From Tepidamorphus gemmatus (lineage in GTDB: Bacteria; Pseudomonadota; Alphaproteobacteria; Rhizobiales; Tepidamorphaceae): a DNA stretch of 64,000 bases. The translations under genes and the position numbers were made by a program. The stretch lies in NCBI RefSeq assembly GCF_004346195.1, contig NZ_SMAK01000010.1:1-64000 (forward strand), read 5' to 3'. Position 1 is the stretch's first letter; every line of letters begins with the position of its first letter. Below are positions 55,106 to 64,000 of the stretch, piece after piece. Below the pieces are notes generated by a model. It saw nothing but the letters and a program-made list of their open reading frames with translations. It did no database searches and was not told the origin of the DNA.

Positions 55106-57805
55106 ATGAGCATCCGGAACCTCGACAAGGCATTCTCGGCCAGATCCGTCGTCCTCGTCGGCGCCAGCCCGCGGCCGGGCTCGGTCAGCGGCGTCATCCT
55201 GCGCAATCTCGCCGACGCCGGGTTCGCCGGCGACATCCACCTCGTCAACCCGCGCTACGGCGAGATCGGCGGGCGCCCTTGCCATCCCGACCCGGGTGCG
55301 CTGCCCGCTCCCGCCGATCTGGCGATCGTCGCAACCCCGCCCGAGGTCGTTCCGGAGGCGGTCGCCGCACTCGGGGCCGCCGGCACCCGTGCCGTGGTCG
55401 TCATCACGGCCGGCCTCGGCGCCGGCCCCGGATCGCTGCGCCAGCAGATGCTGGACGCCGCCCGGCCCCACACGCTGAGGGTGTTCGGACCCAACTGTGT
55501 CGGACTCATGGTCCCGCCGATCGGCCTGAATGGCAGCTTTGCCCATGCCAGCCCGCTCAAGGGAGACCTGGCGCTGGTCTCGCAATCCGGCGCCGTGATC
55601 ACCACCGTCATCGACTGGGCGAACGACCGCGGTATCGGCTTCTCGGCGATGGTCTCGCTCGGCGACATGGCCGACGTCGATTTCGGCGACCTGCTCGACT
55701 GGTTCGCCGCCGATCTGCGGACGCGCGCGATCCTTCTCTATGTCGAAGGCATCACCAACCCGAAGAAGTTCCTGTCGGCAGCGCGCGCGGCGGCGCGATC
55801 GAAGCCCGTCGTCGTGGTGAAGTCGGGCCGGCACGAGGAGGCGGCGAAGGCGGCCGCCTCGCACACCGGCGCGCTGGCCGGCGCCGATGCGGTCTACGAG
55901 GCCGTGTTCCGACGGGCGGGCATGCTGCGGGTCGACGATCTCGACGAACTGTTCGACGCGGCCGAGACACTCAGCCAGATCAAGCCGTTCCGCGGACGGC
56001 GCCTGGCCGTCTTGACGAATGGCGGCGGCCTCGGGGTCATGGCGGTCGACCGGCTGGTCGATTTCGGCGGCACGCTGGCACCGCTGTCCCCTGATACGAT
56101 CGGCCGGCTGAACGCGGTGCTGCCGCCGACGTGGTCGCACGGCAATCCGGTCGACATCATCGGCGATGCGCCGCCGCAGCGCTATCGCGGGGCGCTCGAG
56201 GTGCTGCTCGCCGATGCGAGCACCGATGCGGTGCTGGTGCTGAACTGCCCGACCGCGCTTGCCTCAAGCGCCGAAGCGGCACAGGCAGTGGCGGATGTCA
56301 CACGCGAGCATCATGGCCGGCACTGGCCGCGCAAGCCGATCTTCGCCGCCTGGCTTGGCGGCCGCACGGCGGAAGCGGCAAGGCCGGTGTTCCAGGAGGT
56401 CGGCATCCCCACCTTCGCCTCGACCACGGCGGCCGTGCGCGGCATCCAGCATCTGGTCAAGTATTCCGATGCGCAGGAAGCGCTGCTGCGCACGCCGCCG
56501 AGCCTGCCGTCCGACTTCTCCCCGCGGCCCGAGCAGGCGCGCGCGGTGATCCGCGCCGCCGTGGCGGAGGGACGCGAATGGTTGCGCTCCCCCGAGATCG
56601 CCGCGGTGCTGTCGGCTTACGATATCCCGATCGCGACGGCCCAGTCCGCTGCCGATCCGGCCGCGGCCGCCGAGCTTGCAGCCCCGATCCTTGCCCGGCA
56701 TGGCGCCTGCGCGGTGAAGATCTTCTCGCCCGACATCCTGCACAAGACCGATGTCGGCGGCGTCCGCCTCGACCTGACCACCGCCGCCGACGTGGAAAAG
56801 GCGGCAAGGGAAGTCATTGCCGCGGCCCGTGCGGCACGTCCGGACGCGCGCATCGACGGCGTCACCGTCGAACCGATGATCCGCCGCCCCGGCGCGCGCG
56901 AGCTGATCTGCGGACTCGCCGACGATCCGGTGTTCGGACCGGTGATGCTGTTCGGCCAGGGCGGGATTGCCGTTGAGGTGATTCGCGACAAGGCACTGGC
57001 ACTGCCGCCGCTCGATCTGAGCCTCGCCCGCGACCTGATCTATCAGACACGCATCTCGCGGGTGCTCGAAGCGTTCCGCAACGAGCCGGCCGCAGACATC
57101 GACGCCGTGGCGCTGACGCTGGTCAAGATCTCGCAGCTGTCCGCCGACATCCCGGAGGTCTTCGAGCTCGATCTGAACCCGCTACTCGCCGACGCAGACG
57201 GTGTGATCGCGGTCGACGCCCGCATCCGCGTCGGTCCGGAGCCACGCGTGGGACGGCACGGCGTCAATCCGCGCTTCGCGATCCGTCCCTATCCGAAACA
57301 GCTCGAAGGCCGCATCACGACCCAGGATGGGCTGTCGGCGGTGGTCCGCCCGATCCGCCCGGAGGACGAACGGCTCTACAAGGCGTTCTTCGAGAAAGTC
57401 GACACCGGCGACCTGAGGCTGCGCTTCTTCACCCCCAAGCCCGACCTGTCGCACCGGTTCCTGGCACGCCTGACGCAGATCGACTACGCACGCTCGATGG
57501 CGTTCGTGGCGCTCGACCCGGACAGCGGCGACCTGCTCGGCGTCGTCCGGATCCACGCCGACGCCGATCACGAGACCGCCGAATACGCCATCCTGGTCCG
57601 CTCCGATCTGAAGGGCCGCGGTCTCGGCTGGGCGCTGATGAAGATGATCATCGACTATGCCCGGTCCGACGGGTTGAAGCGGATCCGCGGCGAGGTGCTG
57701 CGGCGCAACACGACGATGCTGGCGATGTGCCACGAGCTCGGCTTCGCCCAGATCCGCTCCGAGGACGACCCGGATATCGTCGAGGTCGAGCTGGATCTGG
57801 CCTAG
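55106..57805 (+). CDS. ADP-forming acyl-CoA synthetase fused to GNAT acetyltransferase (Pat/PatZ-like)
   Basis: An 899-residue fusion. An NDP-forming acyl-CoA synthetase part has the CoA-binding domain (SVVLVGASPRPGSVSG), a ligase domain with VFGPNCVGLM and SQSGAVITTV, and an ATP-grasp domain (about 490-710, KIFSPDILHKTDVGGVRL). The C-terminal GNAT domain (about 740-895) has the acetyl-CoA loop KGRGLGWALMKMII. Proteins of this architecture (Pat, PatZ) acetylate lysines of acyl-CoA synthetases. Unlike my memory of those, His253 in ASHTGALAG, the position of the phosphohistidine of true ADP-forming enzymes, is present here, so the synthetase part may be active. Start at 55106. Confidence 0.9.
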   Translation: MSIRNLDKAFSARSVVLVGASPRPGSVSGVILRNLADAGFAGDIHLVNPRYGEIGGRPCHPDPGALPAPADLAIVATPPEVVPEAVAALGAAGTRAVVVITAGLGAGPGSLRQQMLDAARPHTLRVFGPNCVGLMVPPIGLNGSFAHASPLKGDLALVSQSGAVITTVIDWANDRGIGFSAMVSLGDMADVDFGDLLDWFAADLRTRAILLYVEGITNPKKFLSAARAAARSKPVVVVKSGRHEEAAKAAASHTGALAGADAVYEAVFRRAGMLRVDDLDELFDAAETLSQIKPFRGRRLAVLTNGGGLGVMAVDRLVDFGGTLAPLSPDTIGRLNAVLPPTWSHGNPVDIIGDAPPQRYRGALEVLLADASTDAVLVLNCPTALASSAEAAQAVADVTREHHGRHWPRKPIFAAWLGGRTAEAARPVFQEVGIPTFASTTAAVRGIQHLVKYSDAQEALLRTPPSLPSDFSPRPEQARAVIRAAVAEGREWLRSPEIAAVLSAYDIPIATAQSAADPAAAAELAAPILARHGACAVKIFSPDILHKTDVGGVRLDLTTAADVEKAAREVIAAARAARPDARIDGVTVEPMIRRPGARELICGLADDPVFGPVMLFGQGGIAVEVIRDKALALPPLDLSLARDLIYQTRISRVLEAFRNEPAADIDAVALTLVKISQLSADIPEVFELDLNPLLADADGVIAVDARIRVGPEPRVGRHGVNPRFAIRPYPKQLEGRITTQDGLSAVVRPIRPEDERLYKAFFEKVDTGDLRLRFFTPKPDLSHRFLARLTQIDYARSMAFVALDPDSGDLLGVVRIHADADHETAEYAILVRSDLKGRGLGWALMKMIIDYARSDGLKRIRGEVLRRNTTMLAMCHELGFAQIRSEDDPDIVEVELDLA

Positions 57806-57864
57806 ACCCGCCGCGCAACCCGGTCGATCGGTCCTCTACCGCCCCCAGCAGGCGGCAGGCGGGA

Positions 57865-59550
57865 TCACCCCGCCTCAGCCAGCGCCTTCTGCCGGATCGC
57901 GTCGATGGTCGCGGTCGGCGTGATCGCCTGCGGATCGACCTTGACATGAATCAGCGCCGGCTTGCCGGAGGTCACTGCCCGCTCGAAGGCCGGTGCAAAC
58001 TCCTCGGTCGCCTCGACCGTCTCGCCATGACCGCCATAGGCGCGGGCAAGCATCGCGAAATCGGGATTGGTCAGATCGGTCGCGCTGACGCGGCCGGGAT
58101 ATTCCCGCTCCTGGTGCATGCGGATCGTGCCGTACATGCCGTTGTCGACGACGATGACGAGGATCGCCAGCCCGTACTGAACGGCGGTGGCGAACTCCTG
58201 TCCGTTCATCAGGAAGCAGCCGTCGCCGGCGAACGCGACGACCATGCGGTCGGGATTGAGCCGCTTGGCAGCCACGGCGGCTGGCGTGCCGTAGCCCATC
58301 GAGCCAGAGGTCGGGCCGAGCTGGGTGCCGAATCGCCGGAATCGGTAGAACCGGTGGATCCAGATCGAATAGTTCCCCGCGCCGTTGCAGATGATCGCGT
58401 CCTCCGGCAGCCGGTCGCGCAGCCACGACATGATCCTGCCGTAGTCGGCCCGGCCTGGCAGTGGTGGCGGGGTGTCGCTCCAGGCCCGGTAGGCGGCGTT
58501 GGCGGCCCGCGTCTGCGCCGCCCACGGACGCTCGGCCGGCGCCGTCAGCGCTGTCGCTGCGGCAGCGAACGAGGCCGGATCGGCATGGATGCCGAGCGCG
58601 GGCGCATAGACCCGGCCGATCTCCTCGGCGGAGGGATGGACATGCACCAGCTGCTGGCGCGGCGCGGGGATGTCGAGCAGCGTGTAGCTTGACGACGGCA
58701 TCTCGCTCATGCGCCCGCCGACCAGCAGGAACAGATCGGCCTCGCGCAGGCGTCGGAACAGGGCCGGATTCGGCCCGATGCCGACGTCGCCGAGATAGTT
58801 CGGATGGGTGTTGTCGAACAGCGACTGACGGCGGAACTGGCAGCCGACCGGAAGGTCGAAGGCCTCCGCGAAGCGGCGGATGTCGGCGACCGCCTGCGCG
58901 CTCCAGCGACTGCCACCAAGGACCATGACCGGCCGGCTTGCTCCCGCCAGCATCTCGCCAAGGCGCCGCATGGCGGCCGGCGAAGGGCTTGTCGGCACGG
59001 GCTCGGCCCGCGGCGTTGCCGGTACCTCGGCCAGCTCCGTCAGCACATCCTCGGGCAGCGCCAGGACGACTGGGCCGGGGCGGCCGTTCATCGCCGTCAT
59101 GAAGGCGCGGTGGACGAACTCCGGGATGCGGTGCGGATCGTCGATCTCGGCGGCCCACTTGGTCATGGTGCCGAACACCTGGGCGTAGGCGATCTCCTGG
59201 AACGCCTCGCGGTGGCGCATGCCGCGCTCGACCTGGCCGACGAACACGATCATCGGGGTGGAATCCTGCGAGGCAATGTGGATGCCGGCCGACGCGTTGG
59301 TGACGCCCGGCCCGCGGGTCACGAAGCAGATGCCGGGGCGCCCGGTCAGCTTGCCGTAGGCATCCGCCATCATCGCCGCGCCGCCTTCCTGGCGGCAGAC
59401 CGTCACCGCGATCGGCGCATCGTGCAGGGCGTCGAGAACCGCCAGATAGCTTTCGCCGGGCACGCAGAATATGTGATCGACCCCCTGGGCCAGCAGCGCA
59501 TCGACCAGAATGCGCCCGCCGGGCCGGGCCGCCATGTTTGAACCTGTCAT
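57865..59550 (-). CDS. Thiamine diphosphate-dependent enzyme, acetolactate synthase-like
   Basis: A 561-residue ThDP enzyme with the three domains of the acetohydroxyacid synthase/oxalyl-CoA decarboxylase superfamily. The catalytic glutamate is in [20 protein letters not shown], and the ThDP/Mg motif starts [20 protein letters not shown] and ends VVDN. It is probably not the biosynthetic IlvB: it lacks a neighbouring small subunit (ilvH) and the sequence [12 protein letters not shown] and [15 protein letters not shown] differ from it. It may be a 2-keto-acid decarboxylase or a catabolic carboligase. The start at 59550 has GGGAG seven bases upstream. It is divergent from ilvD. Confidence 0.87.
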   Translation of the reverse strand: MTGSNMAARPGGRILVDALLAQGVDHIFCVPGESYLAVLDALHDAPIAVTVCRQEGGAAMMADAYGKLTGRPGICFVTRGPGVTNASAGIHIASQDSTPMIVFVGQVERGMRHREAFQEIAYAQVFGTMTKWAAEIDDPHRIPEFVHRAFMTAMNGRPGPVVLALPEDVLTELAEVPATPRAEPVPTSPSPAAMRRLGEMLAGASRPVMVLGGSRWSAQAVADIRRFAEAFDLPVGCQFRRQSLFDNTHPNYLGDVGIGPNPALFRRLREADLFLLVGGRMSEMPSSSYTLLDIPAPRQQLVHVHPSAEEIGRVYAPALGIHADPASFAAAATALTAPAERPWAAQTRAANAAYRAWSDTPPPLPGRADYGRIMSWLRDRLPEDAIICNGAGNYSIWIHRFYRFRRFGTQLGPTSGSMGYGTPAAVAAKRLNPDRMVVAFAGDGCFLMNGQEFATAVQYGLAILVIVVDNGMYGTIRMHQEREYPGRVSATDLTNPDFAMLARAYGGHGETVEATEEFAPAFERAVTSGKPALIHVKVDPQAITPTATIDAIRQKALAEAG

Positions 59551-59696
59551 TTGAGACTCCCTGTGCGCGGCGCCATCATAGTCGGCGTCCGCGATTAGGC
59601 CAGAGACGACGGGCCGGCGCAGGCAAAGCTTGCCGACCCGGTGCTTCCGCCTTAATTGCGCTGCCAGAAGGCCCCGACGCCGCCCAGGAGACGCCC

Positions 59697-61538
59697 ATGC
59701 CCCCGTATCGCTCACGCACCACGACCCACGGCCGCAACATGGCCGGCGCCCGCGGCCTGTGGCGCGCCACCGGCATGAAGGACTCCGATTTCGGCAAGCC
59801 GATCATCGCGGTGGTGAACTCCTTCACCCAGTTCGTGCCGGGACACGTGCACCTCAAGGATCTCGGCCAGCTGGTCGCCCGCGAGATCGAGAAGGCTGGT
59901 GGCGTTGCCAAGGAATTCAACACGATCGCCGTCGACGACGGCATCGCCATGGGTCATGACGGGATGCTCTATTCGCTGCCCTCGCGCGAGATCATCGCCG
60001 ACAGCGTGGAGTACATGGTCAACGCGCACTGCGCGGATGCGATGGTGTGCATCTCCAACTGCGACAAGATCACGCCCGGCATGCTGATGGCTGCCATGCG
60101 GCTCAACATTCCGGCCGTGTTCGTGTCCGGCGGCCCCATGGAGGCGGGCAAGGTCGTCTGGGAGGGGAAGGAGCGCGCGGTCGATCTCGTCGACGCCATG
60201 GTCGTCGCGGCCGACTCCCGCGTCTCCGACGCCGAGGTCGCGGTCGTCGAACGGTCTGCCTGCCCGACCTGCGGCTCGTGCTCGGGCATGTTCACCGCCA
60301 ATTCGATGAACTGCCTCACCGAGGCGCTCGGCCTGGCGCTGCCGGGCAACGGCTCGACACTCGCAACCCACGCCGACCGCAAGCGGCTGTTCGTCGAGGC
60401 AGGGCACCTGATCGTCGATCTGGCGCGCCGCTACTACGAGCAGGACGACGCGCGCGTGCTGCCGCGCTCGATCGCGAACTTCAAGGCCTTCGAGAACGCG
60501 ATGACGCTCGATATCGCCATGGGCGGCTCGACCAACACGGTGCTGCACCTGCTGGCAGCCTCCCACGAAGGCGAGATCGGCTTCACCATGGCCGACATCG
60601 ACCGGCTGTCGCGCCGCGTGCCTGTCCTGTGCAAGGTGGCGCCGTCGGTCGCGAACGTCCACATGGAGGACGTGCACCGGGCCGGCGGCATCATGGGCAT
60701 CCTCGGCGAGCTCGACCGGGCCGGGCTGATCGACACCAGCGTCGGCACCGTGCATTCCGAGACGCTCGGCGATGCGCTGGAGCGCTGGGACATCCGGCGC
60801 ACCAGCAGTCCGTCGGTTCACGAATTCTACCGGGCGGCGCCCGGCGGCGTGCCGACCCAGGTCGCGTTCAGCCAGGACAGGCGCTACGAGACCGTCGACG
60901 ACGACCGCCAGACCGGCGTGATCCGCGACGCCGCCCACGCCTTCTCGAAGGATGGCGGCCTGGCGGTCCTGTACGGCAACCTCGCCGAGGACGGCTGTAT
61001 CGTGAAGACGGCCGGCGTCGACGAGTCGATCCTCAAGTTTGCCGGGCCGGCGCGCATCTTCGAGAGTCAGGACTCGGCCGTCGACGGCATCCTCAACGGC
61101 GGCGTCGCCGCCGGCGACGTGGTGGTGATCCGCTACGAGGGTCCGCGCGGCGGCCCGGGCATGCAGGAGATGCTCTATCCGACCAGCTATCTGAAGTCGA
61201 AGGGGCTCGGAAAGGCCTGTGCGCTGGTCACCGACGGGCGCTTCTCCGGAGGAACGTCCGGCCTGTCCATCGGCCATGTCTCTCCCGAAGCCGCGGAAGG
61301 GGGAACGATTGCCCTCGTCGAGGAGGGTGACCGCATCGAGATCGACATCCCGAACCGACGTATCGAGCTGATGGTGGCGCCGGACGTTCTCGCCGCGCGG
61401 CGCGCCGCCATGGAGGCGCGCGGCGAGGCGGCCTGGAAGCCGGCCGCGCCGCGCAAGCGCAGGATCACGACGGCGCTGAAGGCCTATGCCGCGCTGACGA
61501 CCAGCGCCGCGCATGGCGCCGTCCGGAAGATCGACTGA
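59697..61538 (+). CDS. ilvD: Dihydroxy-acid dehydratase
   Basis: A 613-residue iron-sulfur enzyme of valine, leucine and isoleucine synthesis that turns 2,3-dihydroxy acids into 2-keto acids. The cluster cysteines lie in [12 protein letters not shown] and [20 protein letters not shown]. The N-terminus [16 protein letters not shown] and the signature [20 protein letters not shown] are standard. It is close to the E. coli-type (616 aa) 4Fe-4S form by length. CAGGAG lies seven bases before the ATG. The long antisense frame 59712-62381 is a shadow. Confidence 0.96.
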   Translation: MPPYRSRTTTHGRNMAGARGLWRATGMKDSDFGKPIIAVVNSFTQFVPGHVHLKDLGQLVAREIEKAGGVAKEFNTIAVDDGIAMGHDGMLYSLPSREIIADSVEYMVNAHCADAMVCISNCDKITPGMLMAAMRLNIPAVFVSGGPMEAGKVVWEGKERAVDLVDAMVVAADSRVSDAEVAVVERSACPTCGSCSGMFTANSMNCLTEALGLALPGNGSTLATHADRKRLFVEAGHLIVDLARRYYEQDDARVLPRSIANFKAFENAMTLDIAMGGSTNTVLHLLAASHEGEIGFTMADIDRLSRRVPVLCKVAPSVANVHMEDVHRAGGIMGILGELDRAGLIDTSVGTVHSETLGDALERWDIRRTSSPSVHEFYRAAPGGVPTQVAFSQDRRYETVDDDRQTGVIRDAAHAFSKDGGLAVLYGNLAEDGCIVKTAGVDESILKFAGPARIFESQDSAVDGILNGGVAAGDVVVIRYEGPRGGPGMQEMLYPTSYLKSKGLGKACALVTDGRFSGGTSGLSIGHVSPEAAEGGTIALVEEGDRIEIDIPNRRIELMVAPDVLAARRAAMEARGEAAWKPAAPRKRRITTALKAYAALTTSAAHGAVRKID

Positions 61539-61622
61539 GCGGCCGTCGCCGGCAGCCGGCGGCGCCAGCTGCCGCGCCGACAGGGAAGGCGGCGCGGATG
61601 CTGCCGCATCCGCGTCGCGTCC

Positions 61623-61661
61623 GTCTCGGGCGCAGCGGTCTCGGGCGCAGCGGTCTCGGAC
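61623..61661. repeat. Tandem 15-bp repeat between ilvD and protease gene
   Basis: GTCTCGGGCGCAGCG occurs twice in direct tandem, followed by a partial third unit. It lies just past the stop codons of two convergent genes. An 8-bp hairpin (GCGGATGC...GCATCCGC, about 61597-61616) stands next to it and may help to end transcription. Confidence 0.6.
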
Positions 61662-61668
61662 AAGGCGA

Positions 61669-62922
61669 TCAGCAATAGGCCCTGGTCTGGGCGTTGGTGC
61701 AGGTGTCGCGCACCAGCGCGCCGATGTTGCCGGCCCCGAAGCTGCCGTACTGCGCCGCCGGGTATTCGCGGTTCTGGCCGAAGAACGAGGCACCCTGATT
61801 GTTGACGCCGGGCGTCGTGTAGCCATAGCTGGTGACGCCGACCACGATGTTGGACGCAGCTGACCTGCCGAGCGAGGCCTGGCCGGCCGCCACCCTGGGG
61901 CGCGTGCCGAAATTGACCAGCCACGGGCCGCCGGAGGAACCGCCGGTCTGGGCCGAGCCGATCGAGGTGTTGCGCAGATCACCGTCCTGCACGTACCAGC
62001 CCACCGCATCCGTGCGCTGCATCTGGTAGCCCTGGTCGAAGGCAGCGGGATAGCCGAGCTGGGTGATCTGCACCGTCCGGGCGTTGCCGAGGAACGGCGA
62101 AGCACGGTAGGAATAGCCGTTCCAGGCATAGCCGTACCAGCCGACCAGATCGCCGACGTAACGGCCCCGGCTGTCCGTCTCCAGCACGACGGTGGCGATG
62201 TCGTTGTTGCAGACGATGCCGACGGCCGCCGGATCGCAGGTGTCGGTGCCGTTGACGTAGGGCGTGGGGACGTACATCCGCCGCGCAACCCAGCCGCCAT
62301 AAGGCTGCCTGGCGGTGTCGCCCGAGATGTTGGCCGGATACCAGAGCACCTCGTCGGCCCAGCCCTCGGCCCCCTGCCCATAGTTGAAGACGCAGTGCGC
62401 AGCGGTGATCAGCACGCTCTTCTTGATCAGCGAACCCGTGCAGACATACCAGTTCGACCCCCACCGCGCGTAGATCTTGCCGGTGGCGCGATAGGGGAAG
62501 CTGGTGACCGGGGTGCGCGAGGCCGTGGAGGACGGACCGAGCGTCGAGACAGCGACGCGCGCCGTCGTATAGGGCGCAGTCGAGGTGCCGAAGGCCTCGG
62601 CGCCGGAGTCCGCGACAAGGCGACCGCCCTCTTGCGAGGACGCGACCGCCCCGGGCTTTCCGGTGATCGCGGGCGCGACGCCGCGGCTGCTCCGGGCGCG
62701 AGCGACAGCCTTGTCATACAGCGACCCCGGAGCAAGCGGCATTCGGCTGATGCCGGGTCCGATCGGGCCGCTGAGACCGGCACGCGGGATCAGACCGTCG
62801 GCGGTCCGCAGCGGCGAGTGGCTGATGCCGGCCGAGACCTGTGCCGACGCAAGTGCGGGTATCAGAAGCATCGACGCGGCGAGGCCTAGAGCCAACGCCG
62901 CAGAGCGGGCAAATGGTGCCAT
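61669..62922 (-). CDS. Secreted trypsin-like serine protease with propeptide (copy 1)
   Basis: A 417-residue secreted S1-type protease. A signal peptide (ALGLAASMLLIPALASAQ) is followed by a propeptide of about 90 residues and the protease domain from about 118. The catalytic triad is His176 (LITAAHCVF), Asp241 (CNNDIATVVL) and Ser330 (TGGSSGGPW). The C-terminus ends in CTNAQTRAYC with two cysteines. The start at 62922 has CAGGAAC upstream. It is followed in tandem by a close paralogue; both are on the minus strand, so this gene lies downstream. Confidence 0.88.
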   Translation of the reverse strand: MAPFARSAALALGLAASMLLIPALASAQVSAGISHSPLRTADGLIPRAGLSGPIGPGISRMPLAPGSLYDKAVARARSSRGVAPAITGKPGAVASSQEGGRLVADSGAEAFGTSTAPYTTARVAVSTLGPSSTASRTPVTSFPYRATGKIYARWGSNWYVCTGSLIKKSVLITAAHCVFNYGQGAEGWADEVLWYPANISGDTARQPYGGWVARRMYVPTPYVNGTDTCDPAAVGIVCNNDIATVVLETDSRGRYVGDLVGWYGYAWNGYSYRASPFLGNARTVQITQLGYPAAFDQGYQMQRTDAVGWYVQDGDLRNTSIGSAQTGGSSGGPWLVNFGTRPRVAAGQASLGRSAASNIVVGVTSYGYTTPGVNNQGASFFGQNREYPAAQYGSFGAGNIGALVRDTCTNAQTRAYC

Positions 62923-63111
62923 TTCGAGTTCCTGCAGATGATGATGGTCGAGAACGCGGTCATATCGAGCCGTCCTTCGGGGAGCGATCTCTGACCCCGA
63001 ATACATCCGCGGGAATGACGAATTGATTAAGCATGGCTTGCAAGGGCCGTGCGCGGCCCCCACGGAAACGGCGCGGCCCGCGGGCCGCGCCGTCCGGTCA
63101 CTGGCCAGCGA

Positions 63112-64000
63112 TCAGCAATAGGCCGGCTGCGCCGTGCACGTATCGAGCATCATCTTGCCGATGTTGCCGGCACCATACGAACCATAGGCGGCGTTCGGGA
63201 ACTCCACGTTCTGGCCGAAGTAGGACGAGCCCTGCCGATTGAAGCCTACCGTCGTGGAGCCATAGCTGGTCACGCCGACGACGATGTTGGAGTTGGAATG
63301 GCTGCCGAGCGATGCCGCGCTGGTATCGACGACCGGGCGCGTGCCGAAGTTGACCAGCCACGGGCCTCCCGACGAACCGCCGGTCTGCGCCGAGCCGATC
63401 TGGGTGTTCTTGAGGTTGCCCGACGTATGGTACCAGCCGACAGCGTCGGTGCGGATCATCTGATACCCGCTGTCGAACGCCTTCGGATAGCCGAGCTGGG
63501 TAATCTGCACGGTCGTCTTGTTGCCGAGATACGACGAGGCCTTGTAGGAATAGCCGTTCCAGCCATAGCCGTACCAGCCGACAACCTCGCCGGGATACTT
63601 GCCGTCACGGGTATTCAGCACCACGGTCGCAATGTCGTTGTTGCAGACAACACCGGACTGGGTGCAGGTATCGTTGCCGTTGTAATATGTCGTCGGGACG
63701 CGCAGCTGGCGATGCGTGTAGACCCCGTAGTCGCCGCCCGAGGAGGAGCGGTTTGCCGGATACCAACGCACTTCCTGGGCCCAGCCGTTTGCCTTCTGGC
63801 CATAATTGAAGATGCAATGCGCGGCGGTGATGAGCACGCCCTTCTTCACCAGCGAGGCCGAGCAGATGTACCAGTTCGATCCCCAGCGGGCCCAGAGCTT
63901 GCCGGTCGCGCGGAACGGATAGCTGTTCACCGGCGTCTGCGACGCCTGGCTGGAGGTGCCGAGCACCTGCACGGCGACCCGCGCCGTCGTGTAGGGCGCG
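63112..64000 (-). CDS. Secreted trypsin-like serine protease (copy 2), partial at window end
   Basis: C-terminal 296 residues of a protease closely related to copy 1; the frame is still open at base 64000 (reads PYTTARVAVQVLGTSS there, as copy 1 does). The triad is visible in LITAAHCIF, CNNDIATVVL and TGGSSGGPW. Aligned text such as RWGSNWY, YGYSWNGYSY-like WNGYSYKASSYLG and TQLGYPKAFDSGYQM shows a recent tandem duplication. It ends CTAQPAYC. The N-terminus with signal and propeptide must lie beyond the window. Confidence 0.87.
   Translation of the reverse strand, partial: APYTTARVAVQVLGTSSQASQTPVNSYPFRATGKLWARWGSNWYICSASLVKKGVLITAAHCIFNYGQKANGWAQEVRWYPANRSSSGGDYGVYTHRQLRVPTTYYNGNDTCTQSGVVCNNDIATVVLNTRDGKYPGEVVGWYGYGWNGYSYKASSYLGNKTTVQITQLGYPKAFDSGYQMIRTDAVGWYHTSGNLKNTQIGSAQTGGSSGGPWLVNFGTRPVVDTSAASLGSHSNSNIVVGVTSYGSTTVGFNRQGSSYFGQNVEFPNAAYGSYGAGNIGKMMLDTCTAQPAYC

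Noticed and set aside
59712-62381. 889-codon leftward open frame covering ilvD and part of the protease gene
   Set aside because: It runs antisense to ilvD and through another frame of the protease, with no recognisable domain.

Overview
The window is GC-rich chromosomal DNA from an alphaproteobacterium, most likely of the order Hyphomicrobiales (Rhizobiales). This rests on the gene content (a TIGR02301-type secreted protein, DUF1127 and DUF3096 small proteins, MeaB, ETF-QO, separate glyQ/glyS, PpdK, a DSFPASDPP-type small protein), on Mur-like operators in front of a sit-type metal transporter, and on copies of an interspersed element typical of the group. No rRNA, tRNA or CRISPR array was recognised.

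Left edge, 1-4029: a DUF1998/YprA-like DEAD/DEAH helicase, visibly less GC-rich than the rest, lies next to a complete IS3-family element (2764-4029). The IS has no target-site duplication and its right end cuts off a peptide-binding-protein gene, so this is a rearrangement junction between foreign-looking DNA and the resident chromosome.

4030-17303: one long leftward operon. It carries two ABC ATPases, two polyamine/opine-type permeases, a Tat-exported binding protein, a leaderless binding-protein paralogue, a truncated peptide-binding protein, two SDR dehydrogenases, an amidase, a HpPgdA/cyclic-imide-hydrolase-like metallohydrolase, a CxxC protein and a CobW-type G3E GTPase. The set suggests uptake and stepwise hydrolysis of a small amide or imide. 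A divergent GntR regulator with two winged-helix domains (17786-18835) faces it across a long intergenic region with two copies of TTGTAYGCAATAG exactly 210 bp apart.

18836-20011: remnants of IS630 and IS5 transposases, a small two-cysteine orphan protein and a repeat element. 20012-26322: FAD-linked hydroxyacid dehydrogenase, YpeA acetyltransferase, SRAP, Nudix, TIGR02301 protein, membrane class III cyclase and a DUF1127 protein.

26784-30296: sitABCD-type Mn/Fe ABC transporter operon with a promoter covered by two Mur/Fur-like boxes. 30297-41555: a broken small gene, SleB-like cell wall hydrolase, MeaB GTPase, PpdK, small membrane and secreted proteins, glyS and glyQ (with a partial duplication of the glyS start between them) and a family 4 uracil-DNA glycosylase.

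41661-54952: housekeeping genes: ETF-QO, TPR protein, ispE, polyprenyl diphosphate synthase, DUF2007, tRNA methyltransferase, S49 peptidase, CPBP membrane protein, MoaB, EamA transporter, acyl-CoA dehydrogenase, host-attachment protein and tandem UspA. 55106-61538: a Pat-like ADP-forming acyl-CoA synthetase/GNAT fusion, a ThDP enzyme and IlvD. The right edge holds two tandem paralogous secreted trypsin-like proteases, the second cut by the window end.
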